A stretch of 64,000 nt of DNA, taken from Embleya hyalina. Lineage in GTDB: Bacteria; Actinomycetota; Actinomycetes; Streptomycetales; Streptomycetaceae. The stretch is from positions 109,904-173,903 of the forward strand of contig NZ_BIFH01000034.1 of NCBI RefSeq assembly GCF_003967355.1, written 5' to 3'. Below are positions 51,926 through 59,883 of the stretch, in pieces (position 1 is the first letter of the stretch; each line of letters opens with the position of its first letter). The notes below the pieces were generated by a model that worked only from the letters and a program-made list of their open reading frames with translations, was not told the DNA's origin and did no database searches. The position numbers and the translations under genes are program-made.

Positions 51926-53024
51926 ATGACGACATCGAGCAGCCGCACACGCACCCAGGAACCCACCTGGAGCGTGATCGGCCCCCACGGCCCCACACCC
52001 GAGACCCACCCCACCCGACACGCGGCGTACCGCGCCGCCGCCGGAGACGACCGCCGCGCCGGCATGGTCCTGGACCCCGCGCGGGGGGTCTACGTCCTGC
52101 GGACCCGGACCCGCACCGGGGAGGAGTGCGACACCGGATACGGCGTCACGCTCTCCGTCGACACCGTCCACGGCCGCACGACCCCCCCACGGACGGACCC
52201 GGCCCATGCTCGTGTCGGCGATGACCACGCACGAACTGCGCCTGGCGGTCGGGTGCCTCCGCGAAGAGCACACGCTCTGGTTCAACCGCATCCGCGACCT
52301 CCTCGGCGGCACCTCGTTCGATCCGGAACTCGGCTGCACCCCCACCTGCGACGGCGCCCGCACCGCGTGGATCTGCGCCCGCGGCTGCACCGGCCGTTGG
52401 GACCCGCGCATCCGGGCCCACCTCGACCCCGACGAGATCTCCGACCTGTATCCGACACCGACCGCCACCTGGGTCCTGCGTTCCCTCCAGGCGGCAACGA
52501 CCCGGCCCGAACACCTCACGATCGACTGGGCGTCGGAGCCGGACCCGGACCCGGACACCTGGACAGGCTGCGAACCCGTCACCCACCACACGCCCGATGC
52601 CGCGCTGACCGCGTTCCGCAGCAGCGTCCGCGACGGCGTCGGCACCCGGGCCCGCCTCGACCCCGACCGCGGCGCGTACGTTCTGGAGACCCCGAACCGC
52701 GCCACCGGCCGCTACGACCCCTCCGGCGACGAGATCACCCTGTCCGTGAACACCGTCTGGGGAATCTGGCAGGAATACGGGGCCAGCCTGCCCACCCCGG
52801 TCGACGCGATGACGACACCGCAACTCCGCCTCGCCGTCATCCAGTTGCGCCACGAGAACACCCGATACGGCACCTGGGCCCGGGACATGCGCACCGGCTC
52901 CTGCAGCCGCTCCTGCACCCCCGGCTGCTACGGCGCCCGCACCGACAACCCGTGCACCGCCCACGCCGAAAACCCCGACCCGACACTCGACCCCACCGCG
53001 AACCACACACCCGCCGCCCGCTGA
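51926..53024 (+). pseudogene. Tandem Cys-module gene split by a +1 frameshift at a C7 run
   Basis: Part 1 starts at ATG 51926 (MTTSSSRTRTQEPTWSVIGP) and carries GMVLDPARGVYVLRTRTRTG and GYGVTLSVDTVHGRT. Part 2 is open from 52206 in another frame: AMTTHELRLAVGCLREEHTL, ELGCTPTCDGARTAWICARG, then a second copy of the whole unit: RARLDPDRGAYVLETPNRAT, EITLSVNTVWGIWQEYG, AMTTPQLRLAVIQLRHENTR, SCTPGCYGARTDNPC. In the second copy the YVL and Cys parts are continuous; in the first they are split exactly where seven C residues stand (52192-52198). Removing one C restores a 366-aa protein. It is a sequencing artefact, a mutation or a slippery site. Confidence 0.7.
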
Positions 53025-53040
53025 CCGGCCGCACCCCTTG

Positions 53041-53073
53041 CCCCCGGAACCGACCACCGCCCGGTACCGGGGG
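53041..53073 (+). terminator. Intergenic hairpin of a repeated cassette, second copy
   Basis: CCCCCGGAACCG...CGGTACCGGGGG followed by TTTCGAG, near-identical to the element at 51010-51042, with the same GGCCGGG-rich sequence and AGACGGGA downstream before the GTG start. Confidence 0.5.
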
Positions 53074-53127
53074 TTTCGAGCGCGGCCGGGCCCGGCCGAC
53101 GCATCCCTCTCAGACGGGAATCACCAC

Positions 53128-54180
53128 GTGACCACCACCCTGGCTCCCCCGCCACCGCTCCCAACCGTCAAAGCCGAGCCGCCGGCCGAACCGTCGATCG
53201 TCGTGCTGTGCGGATCCATGCGCTTCACGCGGGAGATGGCCCGCGAGAACGCACGGCTCACCGCGCTCGGCCACATCGTCCTCGCCCCCGCCGTCGACAT
53301 GCGCAAACCCACACCCTTGTCCACCGACCCCGCCAGCGCGGCCCGCATGAAACAGCGCCTGGACGAACTCCACCGCGCCAAGATCCGCATGGCCGGGTGG
53401 GTCGTCGTGATCTGCCCCGGCGGATACATCGGCGAATCCACCCGCCGAGAGATCGACCTCGCCGCCGAGTTGGGCAAGCCGATCACCTACCGCGACGCGC
53501 GCGTGGCCGGCGGCACGGCCGAACAGGCCGGGCGGGAGGCGGCGACGAAGCCCGTGTTCGCCGAGAACTTCGTCGGTGCCCTGCGCGAGGTCCGCCCGCA
53601 CTGCGGCGACGACCAGACCCTGGAAGTCACGCGCGGCATCCGCTTGCAGGCCCGCAGGGACCGCCTCCACGTCGTCGCCTCGGGCCTGTACACCCTGGCC
53701 GTGACCCTGATCGACGCCCCCGGCATCGGCACCTGGGACGTACACGTTCCCCGCCGAGCCGTCCACGCCCTGACCACCCTCGCCCACACCGACGACGCGT
53801 ACCTGGAACACGTCCCGGCCGACGACGACGGCGTGTCCGCCCTCGTCGTCCACCTCGGCGCGCAGCAATACACCGTGCGGCATCGCTACATCGGCGACTA
53901 CCCGAACTGGCGCCCGCTGGTGGCCCAAGCCCTCGCAGCCGGCCCCGCCCTCGACCACGAGACGGTGCTGTACGCGGACCGGCTCGCGAGGTTCACCCGC
54001 GACGGGCACGACGCGCCGCTGATGATCTGGGGCCACGCCCCCGGGCAGCCGCTGATCGTTACCCGCGGAACCCACCACATCGGCCTGATCAAACCCCTAC
54101 GGGGCGAGTACGGGCCCGACCCGGACGAGATCCGCGACACCTGGCGCCACACCCTCGCCGACACGGAAACCGGTCGATGA
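53128..54180 (+). CDS. SLOG/deoxyribosyltransferase-like domain protein with a C-terminal clamp-like region
   Basis: A 350-aa protein from GTG 53128. Residues ~20-135 have SIVVLCGSMRFTREMARENA, TALGHIVLAPAVDMRKP, KIRMAGWVVVICPGGYIGES and ELGKPITY, the Rossmann-like layout of nucleoside 2-deoxyribosyltransferase/SLOG domains that bind or cut nucleotides. The second half (FVGALREVRPHCGDDQTLEV, RRDRLHVVASGLYTLAVTLI, WDVHVPRRAVHALTTLAH) has a beta-rich pattern similar to one domain of a DNA polymerase sliding clamp; I rate that as a weak match. The stop overlaps the next ATG. Confidence 0.6.
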   Translation: MTTTLAPPPPLPTVKAEPPAEPSIVVLCGSMRFTREMARENARLTALGHIVLAPAVDMRKPTPLSTDPASAARMKQRLDELHRAKIRMAGWVVVICPGGYIGESTRREIDLAAELGKPITYRDARVAGGTAEQAGREAATKPVFAENFVGALREVRPHCGDDQTLEVTRGIRLQARRDRLHVVASGLYTLAVTLIDAPGIGTWDVHVPRRAVHALTTLAHTDDAYLEHVPADDDGVSALVVHLGAQQYTVRHRYIGDYPNWRPLVAQALAAGPALDHETVLYADRLARFTRDGHDAPLMIWGHAPGQPLIVTRGTHHIGLIKPLRGEYGPDPDEIRDTWRHTLADTETGR

Positions 54181-54458
54181 TCCGCGCCGGCGACACCGAC
54201 CTGGGCGACCGCACCAGCCTGGCACTGCTCGCGAACGAGGCCGCGATGCACTCGCGCGGACCCGGCGTCACCGTCCTGTACACCCTCGCCTCCGGGCGCG
54301 GCCGGCTCACCACCGCCGACATCGACCAGGCGCTCGCCACCCTCGACGAACTCGCCGCCGCCACCGCAGCCCGCGACGGGGTCCGAACGCACGCCCGGGC
54401 CCTGCACACCCGCCTCGCCGAACTGCGGGGCACGACACCGATCGACCTGGCCACCTGA
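54177..54458 (+). CDS. Small hypothetical protein
   Basis: A 93-aa protein from ATG 54177 (overlapping the previous stop), beginning MIRAGDTDLGDRTSLALLAN and ending HTRLAELRGTTPIDLAT, with a helical middle DIDQALATLDELAAATAARD. Not recognised; coupled to the SLOG-like gene. Confidence 0.55.
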   Translation: MIRAGDTDLGDRTSLALLANEAAMHSRGPGVTVLYTLASGRGRLTTADIDQALATLDELAAATAARDGVRTHARALHTRLAELRGTTPIDLAT

Positions 54459-54555
54459 ATCCGCCCCGGGGCGGCCGCACGCCGCGACCAAACGAGCGCG
54501 ACCGCCCCGGGCCCATCCACCGCGCCCCGAACGACGCGGAGAAGGAGCGACCATC

Positions 54556-55095
54556 GTGAACGCCACCATCACCCGCCGTCCACCCCTCCCCCACACCCAC
54601 CCCGACACCGAGGCGATCGAGACGATCATCGAACCGGTCTACCGCGAACGCGCCCAGGTCGTCGCCGACCTCGCCGCCCGCTGGCCCGCCGTCCTCGTCG
54701 AACACGCCCCCGACCTCCCCGAATACGCGATCGTCCACGTCCACGGAGCCACAGGCCCCATGACCTGGCACGTGAACCGGGCACACCTGGACCTGTTCCC
54801 ACACGTCCGCCGAGTCCGCGCCGACCACCCCCTGGCGCAATGGGACGGTTGCGCAACCGACGAGAAGTACACCCGCCTGCAGAAACTGCGGGCCGCGCGC
54901 GACACCGCGCCCCGCCCCGTCGTCGGCGCCCGCACCGTCTGGCGCGACGGACGCGGCGACCTGTGGATCACCAGCACCGACGACCCCGACCGCATCCACG
55001 CCCTCACCCCCGAGTACGCCCCGAACCGCTGGTCCACCCCCGCCGGGTTCCTGACCGCCACCGGCACCCTCACCGCCCTCGGCGCCGCCCGATGA
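54556..55095 (+). CDS. Hypothetical protein
   Basis: A 179-aa protein from GTG 54556 after GGAGAAGGAGCGACCATC. It contains ERAQVVADLAARWPAVLVEH, MTWHVNRAHLDLFPHVRRV and QWDGCATDEKYTRLQKLRAA. The family appears in actinomycete phages and elements but has no function known to me. The stop overlaps the next ATG. Confidence 0.55.
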   Translation: MNATITRRPPLPHTHPDTEAIETIIEPVYRERAQVVADLAARWPAVLVEHAPDLPEYAIVHVHGATGPMTWHVNRAHLDLFPHVRRVRADHPLAQWDGCATDEKYTRLQKLRAARDTAPRPVVGARTVWRDGRGDLWITSTDDPDRIHALTPEYAPNRWSTPAGFLTATGTLTALGAAR

Positions 55096-55283
55096 CGAAC
55101 ACGTACACCGCACGGTCCACCGTCGACGACCCGACCGCCACCGCCCTCGCCCGGCTCCGCGAACTCGCCGACGAACTCACCGCCGAGGCCGACCTCGCGC
55201 CCGTCGGCAGCGACGAATACCTCACCCTGCACACCATCGCCGCCCGCATCCGGGCCGCCACCGCGACCCCCGACCGGTCATGA
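55092..55283 (+). CDS. Small hypothetical protein
   Basis: A 63-aa protein from ATG 55092, reading MTNTYTARSTVDDPTATALA, RLRELADELTAEADLAPVGS and ending IAARIRAATATPDRS. It is coupled at both ends (ATGA overlaps), which supports translation. Function unknown. Confidence 0.5.
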   Translation: MTNTYTARSTVDDPTATALARLRELADELTAEADLAPVGSDEYLTLHTIAARIRAATATPDRS

Positions 55284-55756
55284 GCCCGGCGACGAGCACC
55301 GCAACCACCCCACTCCTCGACCCGTCCGCCGAACCCGCGTTCACCACGCCCACCACCTACGAACGCGGATCGATGCGGATCACCACCCCCAAGGACCGCC
55401 TCGACAACGGACACGTGAGCTGGTTCTGCAACGACTGCGGCGCCCGCCGCTCCCTCACCACCCGACGCCCGGACGAGGCCGCAGCGCTGGCCGCCCAATG
55501 GCACGCCCACCGCTGCGACCCTCTGCCCGAACACTGGATGGTCGCTCCGATCGAGATGCCCTGCGACCTGTGCCGAGTCCACACCCGCACACGATCCCCA
55601 CGACTCGGACGACCACGCCACCCGCTCTGTGCCGAACGCCGCATCCCCCGACCCACGACCACGACCGCCGCAGCGCCGACCGCGGTTGCCCGTCGGCCGG
55701 CACGAACGACTCCCGCCCCGCCCGCACGCGGTGATCCCCGATCCGGGACCACGTGA
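55280..55756 (+). CDS. Hypothetical protein with Cys motifs
   Basis: A 158-aa protein from ATG 55280. It has WFCNDCGARRSLTTRRPDEA, a His/Cys at HAHRCDP and EMPCDLCRVHTRTRSP, so two CxxC pairs likely bind zinc. The C-terminus is Arg/Pro/Thr-rich. A strong terminator follows 28 bp after the stop, ending the long gene series. Confidence 0.55.
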   Translation: MSPATSTATTPLLDPSAEPAFTTPTTYERGSMRITTPKDRLDNGHVSWFCNDCGARRSLTTRRPDEAAALAAQWHAHRCDPLPEHWMVAPIEMPCDLCRVHTRTRSPRLGRPRHPLCAERRIPRPTTTTAAAPTAVARRPARTTPAPPARGDPRSGTT

Positions 55757-55783
55757 GGACCCCGATAGACCACCCCACGCCCC

Positions 55784-55823
55784 AGGGCCCTCGCACGCGT
55801 ATTGCGCGCGAGGGCCCTTTTTT
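55784..55823 (+). terminator. Strong intrinsic terminator at the end of the gene series
   Basis: AGGGCCCTCGC and GCGAGGGCCCT form an 11-bp stem around ACGCGTATTGCGC, followed by TTTTTT. This is the clearest Rho-independent terminator in the window. Confidence 0.85.
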
Positions 55824-55954
55824 GTTTGCGGCACTCGACGACGAATCGCGGCCACGACATCCGAAACGACCTGGTCCTTCAGGGAGGGACACAAGTCGCG
55901 CATCCCTGGATCGTCACCCCCGCTCACCCACACCGACGAAGTGAGGCATCTCCC

Positions 55955-56131
55955 GTGAACGATCAGCGGCAACCGATACCCGCACCTCCTCCCGACCGCA
56001 CCGGCCACGATCGGCGAACGGCCGTCCGCGTGAGTCGCGACCTGGCCGGGCACGCCGCCCGCGGCGTCGCCTTCCGAGCCGGCGTCACCGCCTGGTCCTG
56101 GATAGAGAGGCTGTGGCTCACCCACCACTGA
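55955..56131 (+). CDS. Small basic hypothetical protein
   Basis: A 58-aa protein from GTG 55955: VNDQRQPIPAPPPDRTGHDR, RTAVRVSRDLAGHAARGVAF, ending AWSWIERLWLTHH. The start lacks a strong ribosome-binding site. It could be a short regulatory or membrane-associated peptide; not recognised. Confidence 0.4.
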   Translation: MNDQRQPIPAPPPDRTGHDRRTAVRVSRDLAGHAARGVAFRAGVTAWSWIERLWLTHH

Positions 56132-56223
56132 ACCGCCCGCCCGCCACCCCGCGCGCCCTGTCGGGCGCCGGGGTTGCGGGCGCACACTGGTGGACAAGCC
56201 TTCCGACCCGAGGGAGTACGACG

Positions 56224-56529
56224 ATGGCCGAGCACGGCAAGGGCGAGCACGTCCTCGTCACCCACGTCCGCGGTGAACGCGTCGAACTGCCCGGCACGAT
56301 CGGGGAGATCCGCGCGGGCCTCGCCGACGACGAGGCCCGCGCCGCCTTCGACCGCGAGATCGACCAAGCGCCGCTCGACCGTGTCGCGCTGATCGCCGCC
56401 CGCTGGGGCCTCCCCCAGGCCGCCCGCGACGAGGACGACGAACTGATCGCCCGCATCCGCGCCGGAGACACCACCGCAGCGCGGGAACTCACCGCAGAGG
56501 AACTCGACTACGAGGCCTCCGAGAGGTGA
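56224..56529 (+). CDS. Antitoxin-like protein of a type II toxin-antitoxin pair
   Basis: A 101-aa acidic protein from ATG 56224 behind CGAGGGAGTACG. It has VELPGTIGEIRAGLADDEAR, AAFDREIDQAPLDRVALIAA and RWGLPQAARDEDDELIARIR, the pattern of small streptomycete proteins found before RelE/ParE-like genes. The stop overlaps the next GTG, giving the usual antitoxin-toxin order. A broken relative lies at 13809-14070. Function is inferred from context. Confidence 0.65.
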   Translation: MAEHGKGEHVLVTHVRGERVELPGTIGEIRAGLADDEARAAFDREIDQAPLDRVALIAARWGLPQAARDEDDELIARIRAGDTTAARELTAEELDYEASER

Positions 56530-56771
56530 GTCGCTACCGGGTGCAGTACGGGGACATCGCCCGGACCAGCCGCGAAGCCCTGCCCGCCACCCGCAGATCC
56601 CTGTTCGACCGCGACATCGACCGACTCGCCGACGACCCCTACGGCTGCGGCTCCTACGCCGTACGCGACAAGGACACCCGCGAGGCACTGGTCGGCGGAT
56701 GCGTGACGCTGTACCTGGTGTCCGACGGCGTCCTGGTGGTCACCGTTGTCCGACTCCAGGGCCCGCCCTGA
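56526..56771 (+). CDS. RelE/ParE-like toxin
   Basis: An 81-aa protein from GTG 56526: SRYRVQYGDIARTSREALPA, TRRSLFDRDIDRLADDPYGC, GSYAVRDKDTREALVGGCVT and YLVSDGVLVVTVVRLQGPP. The order of helix hairpin, 'DP(Y/F)G', and a final pair of strands is the RelE/ParE fold. Together with the upstream gene it could act as a plasmid maintenance module, consistent with parAB nearby. Confidence 0.7.
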   Translation: MSRYRVQYGDIARTSREALPATRRSLFDRDIDRLADDPYGCGSYAVRDKDTREALVGGCVTLYLVSDGVLVVTVVRLQGPP

Positions 56772-56950
56772 CCGGTCCGGACATCGACCGGACACGGCAG
56801 GCGTCGGACGGCGGTTGACGTGTCCGGACACAACTCCGAGTGGACCCGCTTCCTTCGGCCGGTGGGTGGCCCCGGACACAGGTGGCCGACGCGTGTCAGC
56901 GGCGAATGCGTCGGCACCGGAGGGCGCCGAACCGCGCCCCCCCGCGAGGT

Positions 56951-57005
56951 GTCGGCCAGCGTCCGTGTGTCCGGACATCGACCGGACACACGGACGCTGG
57001 CCGAC
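56951..57005. repeat. Perfect inverted repeat, 24-bp arms
   Basis: GTCGGCCAGCGTCCGTGTGT-CCGG at 56951-56974 is exactly repeated in reverse complement at 56982-57005, with a 7-nt loop ACATCGA. No T-run follows, so it is not an ordinary terminator. Confidence 0.85.
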
Positions 57006-57098
57006 GCTCCCGGAGTCCCCGATCCCGTTCCCCGGCTGGTGTGTCCGGCGTCGAACGCGATGTCGGGGCGCACCCGTTAGGGGCGGAAACCGTCATAT

Positions 57099-57138
57099 CC
57101 ATGATCGTTCTTGCCCGGGCGGGCAAGAACGATCATGG
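57099..57138. repeat. Perfect inverted repeat, 18-bp arms
   Basis: CCATGATCGTTCTTGCCC at 57099-57116 pairs with GGGCAAGAACGATCATGG at 57121-57138 around GGGC. It is less GC-rich than its surroundings and lies in the middle of the repeat cluster. Confidence 0.85.
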
Positions 57139-57179
57139 CCGGTCGATGTCCGGACACACGACCCGGACATCGACCGGCC
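57137..57179. repeat. Perfect inverted repeat, 17-bp arms
   Basis: GGCCGGTCGATGTCCGG at 57137-57153 pairs with CCGGACATCGACCGGCC at 57163-57179 around ACACACGAC. It directly abuts the previous hairpin. Confidence 0.85.
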
Positions 57180-57406
57180 GGGTCGCCTTGGCCGACGGGT
57201 CTCGTGTCCGGACATCCGCCACCGGACACAGCCCATGCCAGCCGGGCCCGGTTACGGATGACCGGACATCCCTGTGCGGCATCGGACACGATGACGGTCC
57301 GAGCCCCGACATCATCGAGAACCGCATCTCGAAGCCACGCCCACGGACGAACCCGTCTGCGGTGTTGTCGCCGGCCCGTCACGGAAGCCGGTGCACGGCG
57401 TCGTGT

Positions 57407-57421
57407 CTTTACCGGGTAAAG
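57407..57421. promoter_or_regulatory. parS-like site 1
   Basis: CTTTACCGGGTAAAG, a palindrome apart from the centre base. It is one of six near-identical sites between 57.4 and 60.8 kb around parA-parB. Confidence 0.75.
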
Positions 57422-57462
57422 AGCTCCACGACTCCGGGTTCACCACGGGAGGCGGCTGCGGT

Positions 57463-57477
57463 CTTTACCCGGTAAAG
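57463..57477. promoter_or_regulatory. parS-like site 2
   Basis: CTTTACCCGGTAAAG, the same 15-bp element 56 bp from site 1. Confidence 0.75.
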
Positions 57478-57507
57478 ATCCATGCGCCCACTCGTCCCGC
57501 TTCCCTG

Positions 57508-58260
57508 TCAGCTCGACTGCGGCAGGCCCGCTTCGTGACCGATCCGGGCCAGCTCCGACCCCCACGGGGAACCGGCCATGATCTTGTCGAACGCTCCCGT
57601 GGCGAGGAACACGAGGTTGAAGACCTGGAAGGGCAGGAACTCTGTGATGTCGAGTTTCCCCTCGTAGTGCGGAGTGGTGTACAGGCGGACCGGCTCCCCC
57701 GGTCCATCGGTGAAGAAGCATCTGGCCAGGGTGATCGTGGGATGCGCGAGCTGCGTGGTGGCCAGCCAGATCGCCTTCGATCCGCCCGTCGGGTCCATGC
57801 GATCCAGGAGTTGCGCCACGTTGGTGTAGACGTCCCCCGGCTGCGCCGGGACGGTTGCCGACGCGACCTTCGCCCGTGCGGCATCCATTTCGGCGACGGT
57901 CTCGGCCGTGGGTCCGAACACCGAAGGATCGACTGCGGTACTCAGCTTCCCATGCTTGAACCGGAATGCATTATTCAGAGAATCGACCGCGGCGTCACCG
58001 TCCTCGGCCAGGCGCCACAGCTGCGCCACGGCCTCGATCAGCAATCGCACGTTGGGGGAGGCGTGGTGGCCGAGTTCCCTGCGGTGCAGGACCACGACGG
58101 CGGTCGCCTGTCGGTAGGACTCGGCCAGGAATCCCCAGCCGACGAGGAAGACTCGCAACCCGTTGTCGGGAACGTGTCTCGTGACGTCCCGATCCAGCAG
58201 GATCCCCAGGGACTCCAAGCCGGCCAGGGCCCGTTCGTTCATCTCGTGCGCGTGCGCCAT
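57508..58260 (-). CDS. DUF5677-like hypothetical protein
   Basis: A 250-aa protein from ATG 58260: MAHAHEMNERALAGLESLGI, DNGLRVFLVGWGFLAESYRQ, SPNVRLLIEAVAQLWRLAED and LPFQVFNLVFLATGAFDKIM. The all-helical pattern with 'R.L.EA..Q..WL' is like DUF5677/AbiV-type proteins of unknown function. The frame extends to 58398 but the upstream codons lack support. parS-like sites lie on both sides, so it may belong to the partition region. Confidence 0.5.
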   Translation of the reverse strand: MAHAHEMNERALAGLESLGILLDRDVTRHVPDNGLRVFLVGWGFLAESYRQATAVVVLHRRELGHHASPNVRLLIEAVAQLWRLAEDGDAAVDSLNNAFRFKHGKLSTAVDPSVFGPTAETVAEMDAARAKVASATVPAQPGDVYTNVAQLLDRMDPTGGSKAIWLATTQLAHPTITLARCFFTDGPGEPVRLYTTPHYEGKLDITEFLPFQVFNLVFLATGAFDKIMAGSPWGSELARIGHEAGLPQSS

Positions 58261-58405
58261 GCCCCGGACGGTAGACCTCGCCTTCGTGAAGACGCCGGCG
58301 GATTTCGCCCGTGGGGGAGCGCAGCCGACGAAGTGCCCGGGCGAGGATCGAACGTGACGACGGCCCGCCTTCGCGTGGACACGGGCCGCCCAGGTCACGC
58401 GCGAT

Positions 58406-58420
58406 CTTTACGGGGTAAAG
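58406..58420. promoter_or_regulatory. parS-like site 3
   Basis: CTTTACGGGGTAAAG, one base different from the consensus CTTTACC(C/G)GGTAAAG. Confidence 0.65.
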
Positions 58421-58807
58421 ACGATCGCCCGTGGCCGGCTCGGGGAGCCCGACGACAGCGCGGCCGGATCCCTCCACGGCCGAATGCCCCGGGACCCGGC
58501 GCAGCCGTTCGACCACCTCCGCCGGATCGGACCCCCGCGTCGCCGCAGCCAGCGCGGCCGCAGAGGTGGCCGCGCGAGCCCCGACTGCCAGCTCCGGCGG
58601 CGCCTTCTCCACCGGGGAGAAATCTGCGGCCCGCTGCCGGCCAGCGCCTTTGAGGCCGCTGGGGAGGGGAGTGTTGGCTCACCCGAGGTATTGAGCACGC
58701 GAACGATCGTCGGCTGTTGCCGACGGCGGGCCGACCGAGACGTCGCATCGCCCGGACGTCACGATGGCCCGCCTCCCGCGTGGGTGACGGACCATCGTGA
58801 CGCCGGT
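58421..58807 (-). other. Stretch without a clear gene between two parS-like sites
   Basis: A minus-strand frame from 58612 reads MEKAPPELAVGARAATSAAA, then SDPAEVVERLRRVPGHSAVE and continues across parS site 3 as DRLYPVKIARD. It may be a small gene or a relic, but neither end is convincing, so I do not call it. Confidence 0.3.
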
Positions 58808-58822
58808 CTTTACCGGGTAAAG
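58808..58822. promoter_or_regulatory. parS-like site 4
   Basis: CTTTACCGGGTAAAG, identical to site 1, just after the parB stop. Confidence 0.75.
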
Positions 58823-58835
58823 ATCCTTCGGCTGC

Positions 58836-59882
58836 TCAGCTCGTGAGTCCGTCGAGGAGGAGGGCGGCCAACTCCTCTATGGCGTCTCGCTCCATGACCA
58901 GACGCAGTTGCTCCGCCATCTTGACGGGGCTGGACACCCGGATCACGGGGGCCGGTTCGAGCGCCGTCGCAACGCCTGCGGACACTGGGGTGGACACGGC
59001 CGCCGCGACCTCCGGAGCGGGGGAGTGGTCAACGACCTTCGTTGCAGGCCTCCGCTGCGCGGGAGTTCTCGTCGTGACCGACGGCGCGTGCGGGGATTCG
59101 GTGGGGACGGCCACGGGAACGGGGGCGTTCTCGGGCGCGGTCGCAGGTTTGCTCTTTACCCGGTAAAGGTCCTCCACGGCCGCGACCTGTGCGTTGGGCG
59201 GGAGGCCGCCGATGGACCGTGCCTGCTTCACGCCGAACACGCCGTCGTTCGCCGCCAGCCGCTCCTGGAGCTCCGGCACGAGCTTGAGCAGGACACGGCG
59301 CTGCGATACCCACCCCTCGGATCGGCCCAGGACCTTGGCGACGGCGGATGCCGTCCCGAGGGTCGCGATCAGATCCTCGATCGCGCGTGCCTGTTCCAGC
59401 GGTGCGAAGTCCTTGTGCTGGACGCTGGTGACGAGGACACTCACGCGCGCCGTGACATCGTCCTTGACGCGTTCGTCGTCGACCACGCAGGCCAGGTGCG
59501 GGCGGGCGAGGAGTTCACACGCGCGCCTGCGACGGTTGCCGTCCATGACGACGAACCGGATCCGGGCGGCCTCCTCCGGGGTCGCCGACCTGTCGACGTG
59601 GATGCTCAGGTGGGCCGCCTGGTCCGGGTAGACGGCGAGGAACGCCGCCTTCGTGACGAGCGTGGCGACCGATGCCTGACCGATCTGGTCGAGCGACGAC
59701 TTCAGTTCCGTGACGTCGCCGAGTTCCTCGCGCGGGTTGTGCGGGTTGTACGCGATCTCGTGCAGCGGGACCTTGAGGCTCGCCCCGTCGACAGGGGGCG
59801 CACCGAGCTCCCGGACCCGGGCGGCGTCCGCCTTCGCGGTGCCCGCGAGGGCCCCCAACTGGACACGGTTCCTGCTGGCCAC
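58836..59882 (-). CDS. parB: ParB-like centromere-binding partition protein
   Basis: A 348-aa ParB/RepB-family protein. The N-terminal domain has VPLHEIAYNPHNPREELGD (ParB box I-like), then IRFVVMDGNRRRRACELLA, corresponding to the CTP-binding GERRxRA motif with Asn for Glu. The central HTH is TASAVAKVLGRSEGWVSQRR. A Pro/Val-rich linker leads to the C-terminal dimerisation end ERDAIEELAALLLDGLTS. It follows parA by one base. One parS-like site (59154-59168) lies inside the gene and is translated as LYRVK. CTP-dependent sliding is known for the family. Confidence 0.88.
   Translation of the reverse strand: MASRNRVQLGALAGTAKADAARVRELGAPPVDGASLKVPLHEIAYNPHNPREELGDVTELKSSLDQIGQASVATLVTKAAFLAVYPDQAAHLSIHVDRSATPEEAARIRFVVMDGNRRRRACELLARPHLACVVDDERVKDDVTARVSVLVTSVQHKDFAPLEQARAIEDLIATLGTASAVAKVLGRSEGWVSQRRVLLKLVPELQERLAANDGVFGVKQARSIGGLPPNAQVAAVEDLYRVKSKPATAPENAPVPVAVPTESPHAPSVTTRTPAQRRPATKVVDHSPAPEVAAAVSTPVSAGVATALEPAPVIRVSSPVKMAEQLRLVMERDAIEELAALLLDGLTS
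59154..59168. promoter_or_regulatory. parS-like site 5, inside parB
   Basis: CTTTACCCGGTAAAG within the parB coding sequence, as is known for some parS sites. Confidence 0.75.
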
Positions 59883-59883
59883 C

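Larger units (their letters stand above)
56772..57270. repeat. Cluster of about twelve CCGGACA/TGTCCGG motifs, candidate clt, iteron or partition region
   Basis: Within ~500 bp the motif CCGGACA (or its complement) occurs about twelve times, often as TGTCCGGACA or in the phrase GTCCGGACATCGACCGGACA. Three long perfect hairpins lie in the same stretch. No gene is supported here, and most open frames just read through the repeats. TRS repeats of TraB-type plasmids include GACCCGGA, which occurs once at 57160-57167. Origin of transfer, origin of replication, or a regulator-binding array are all possible. Confidence 0.7.
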
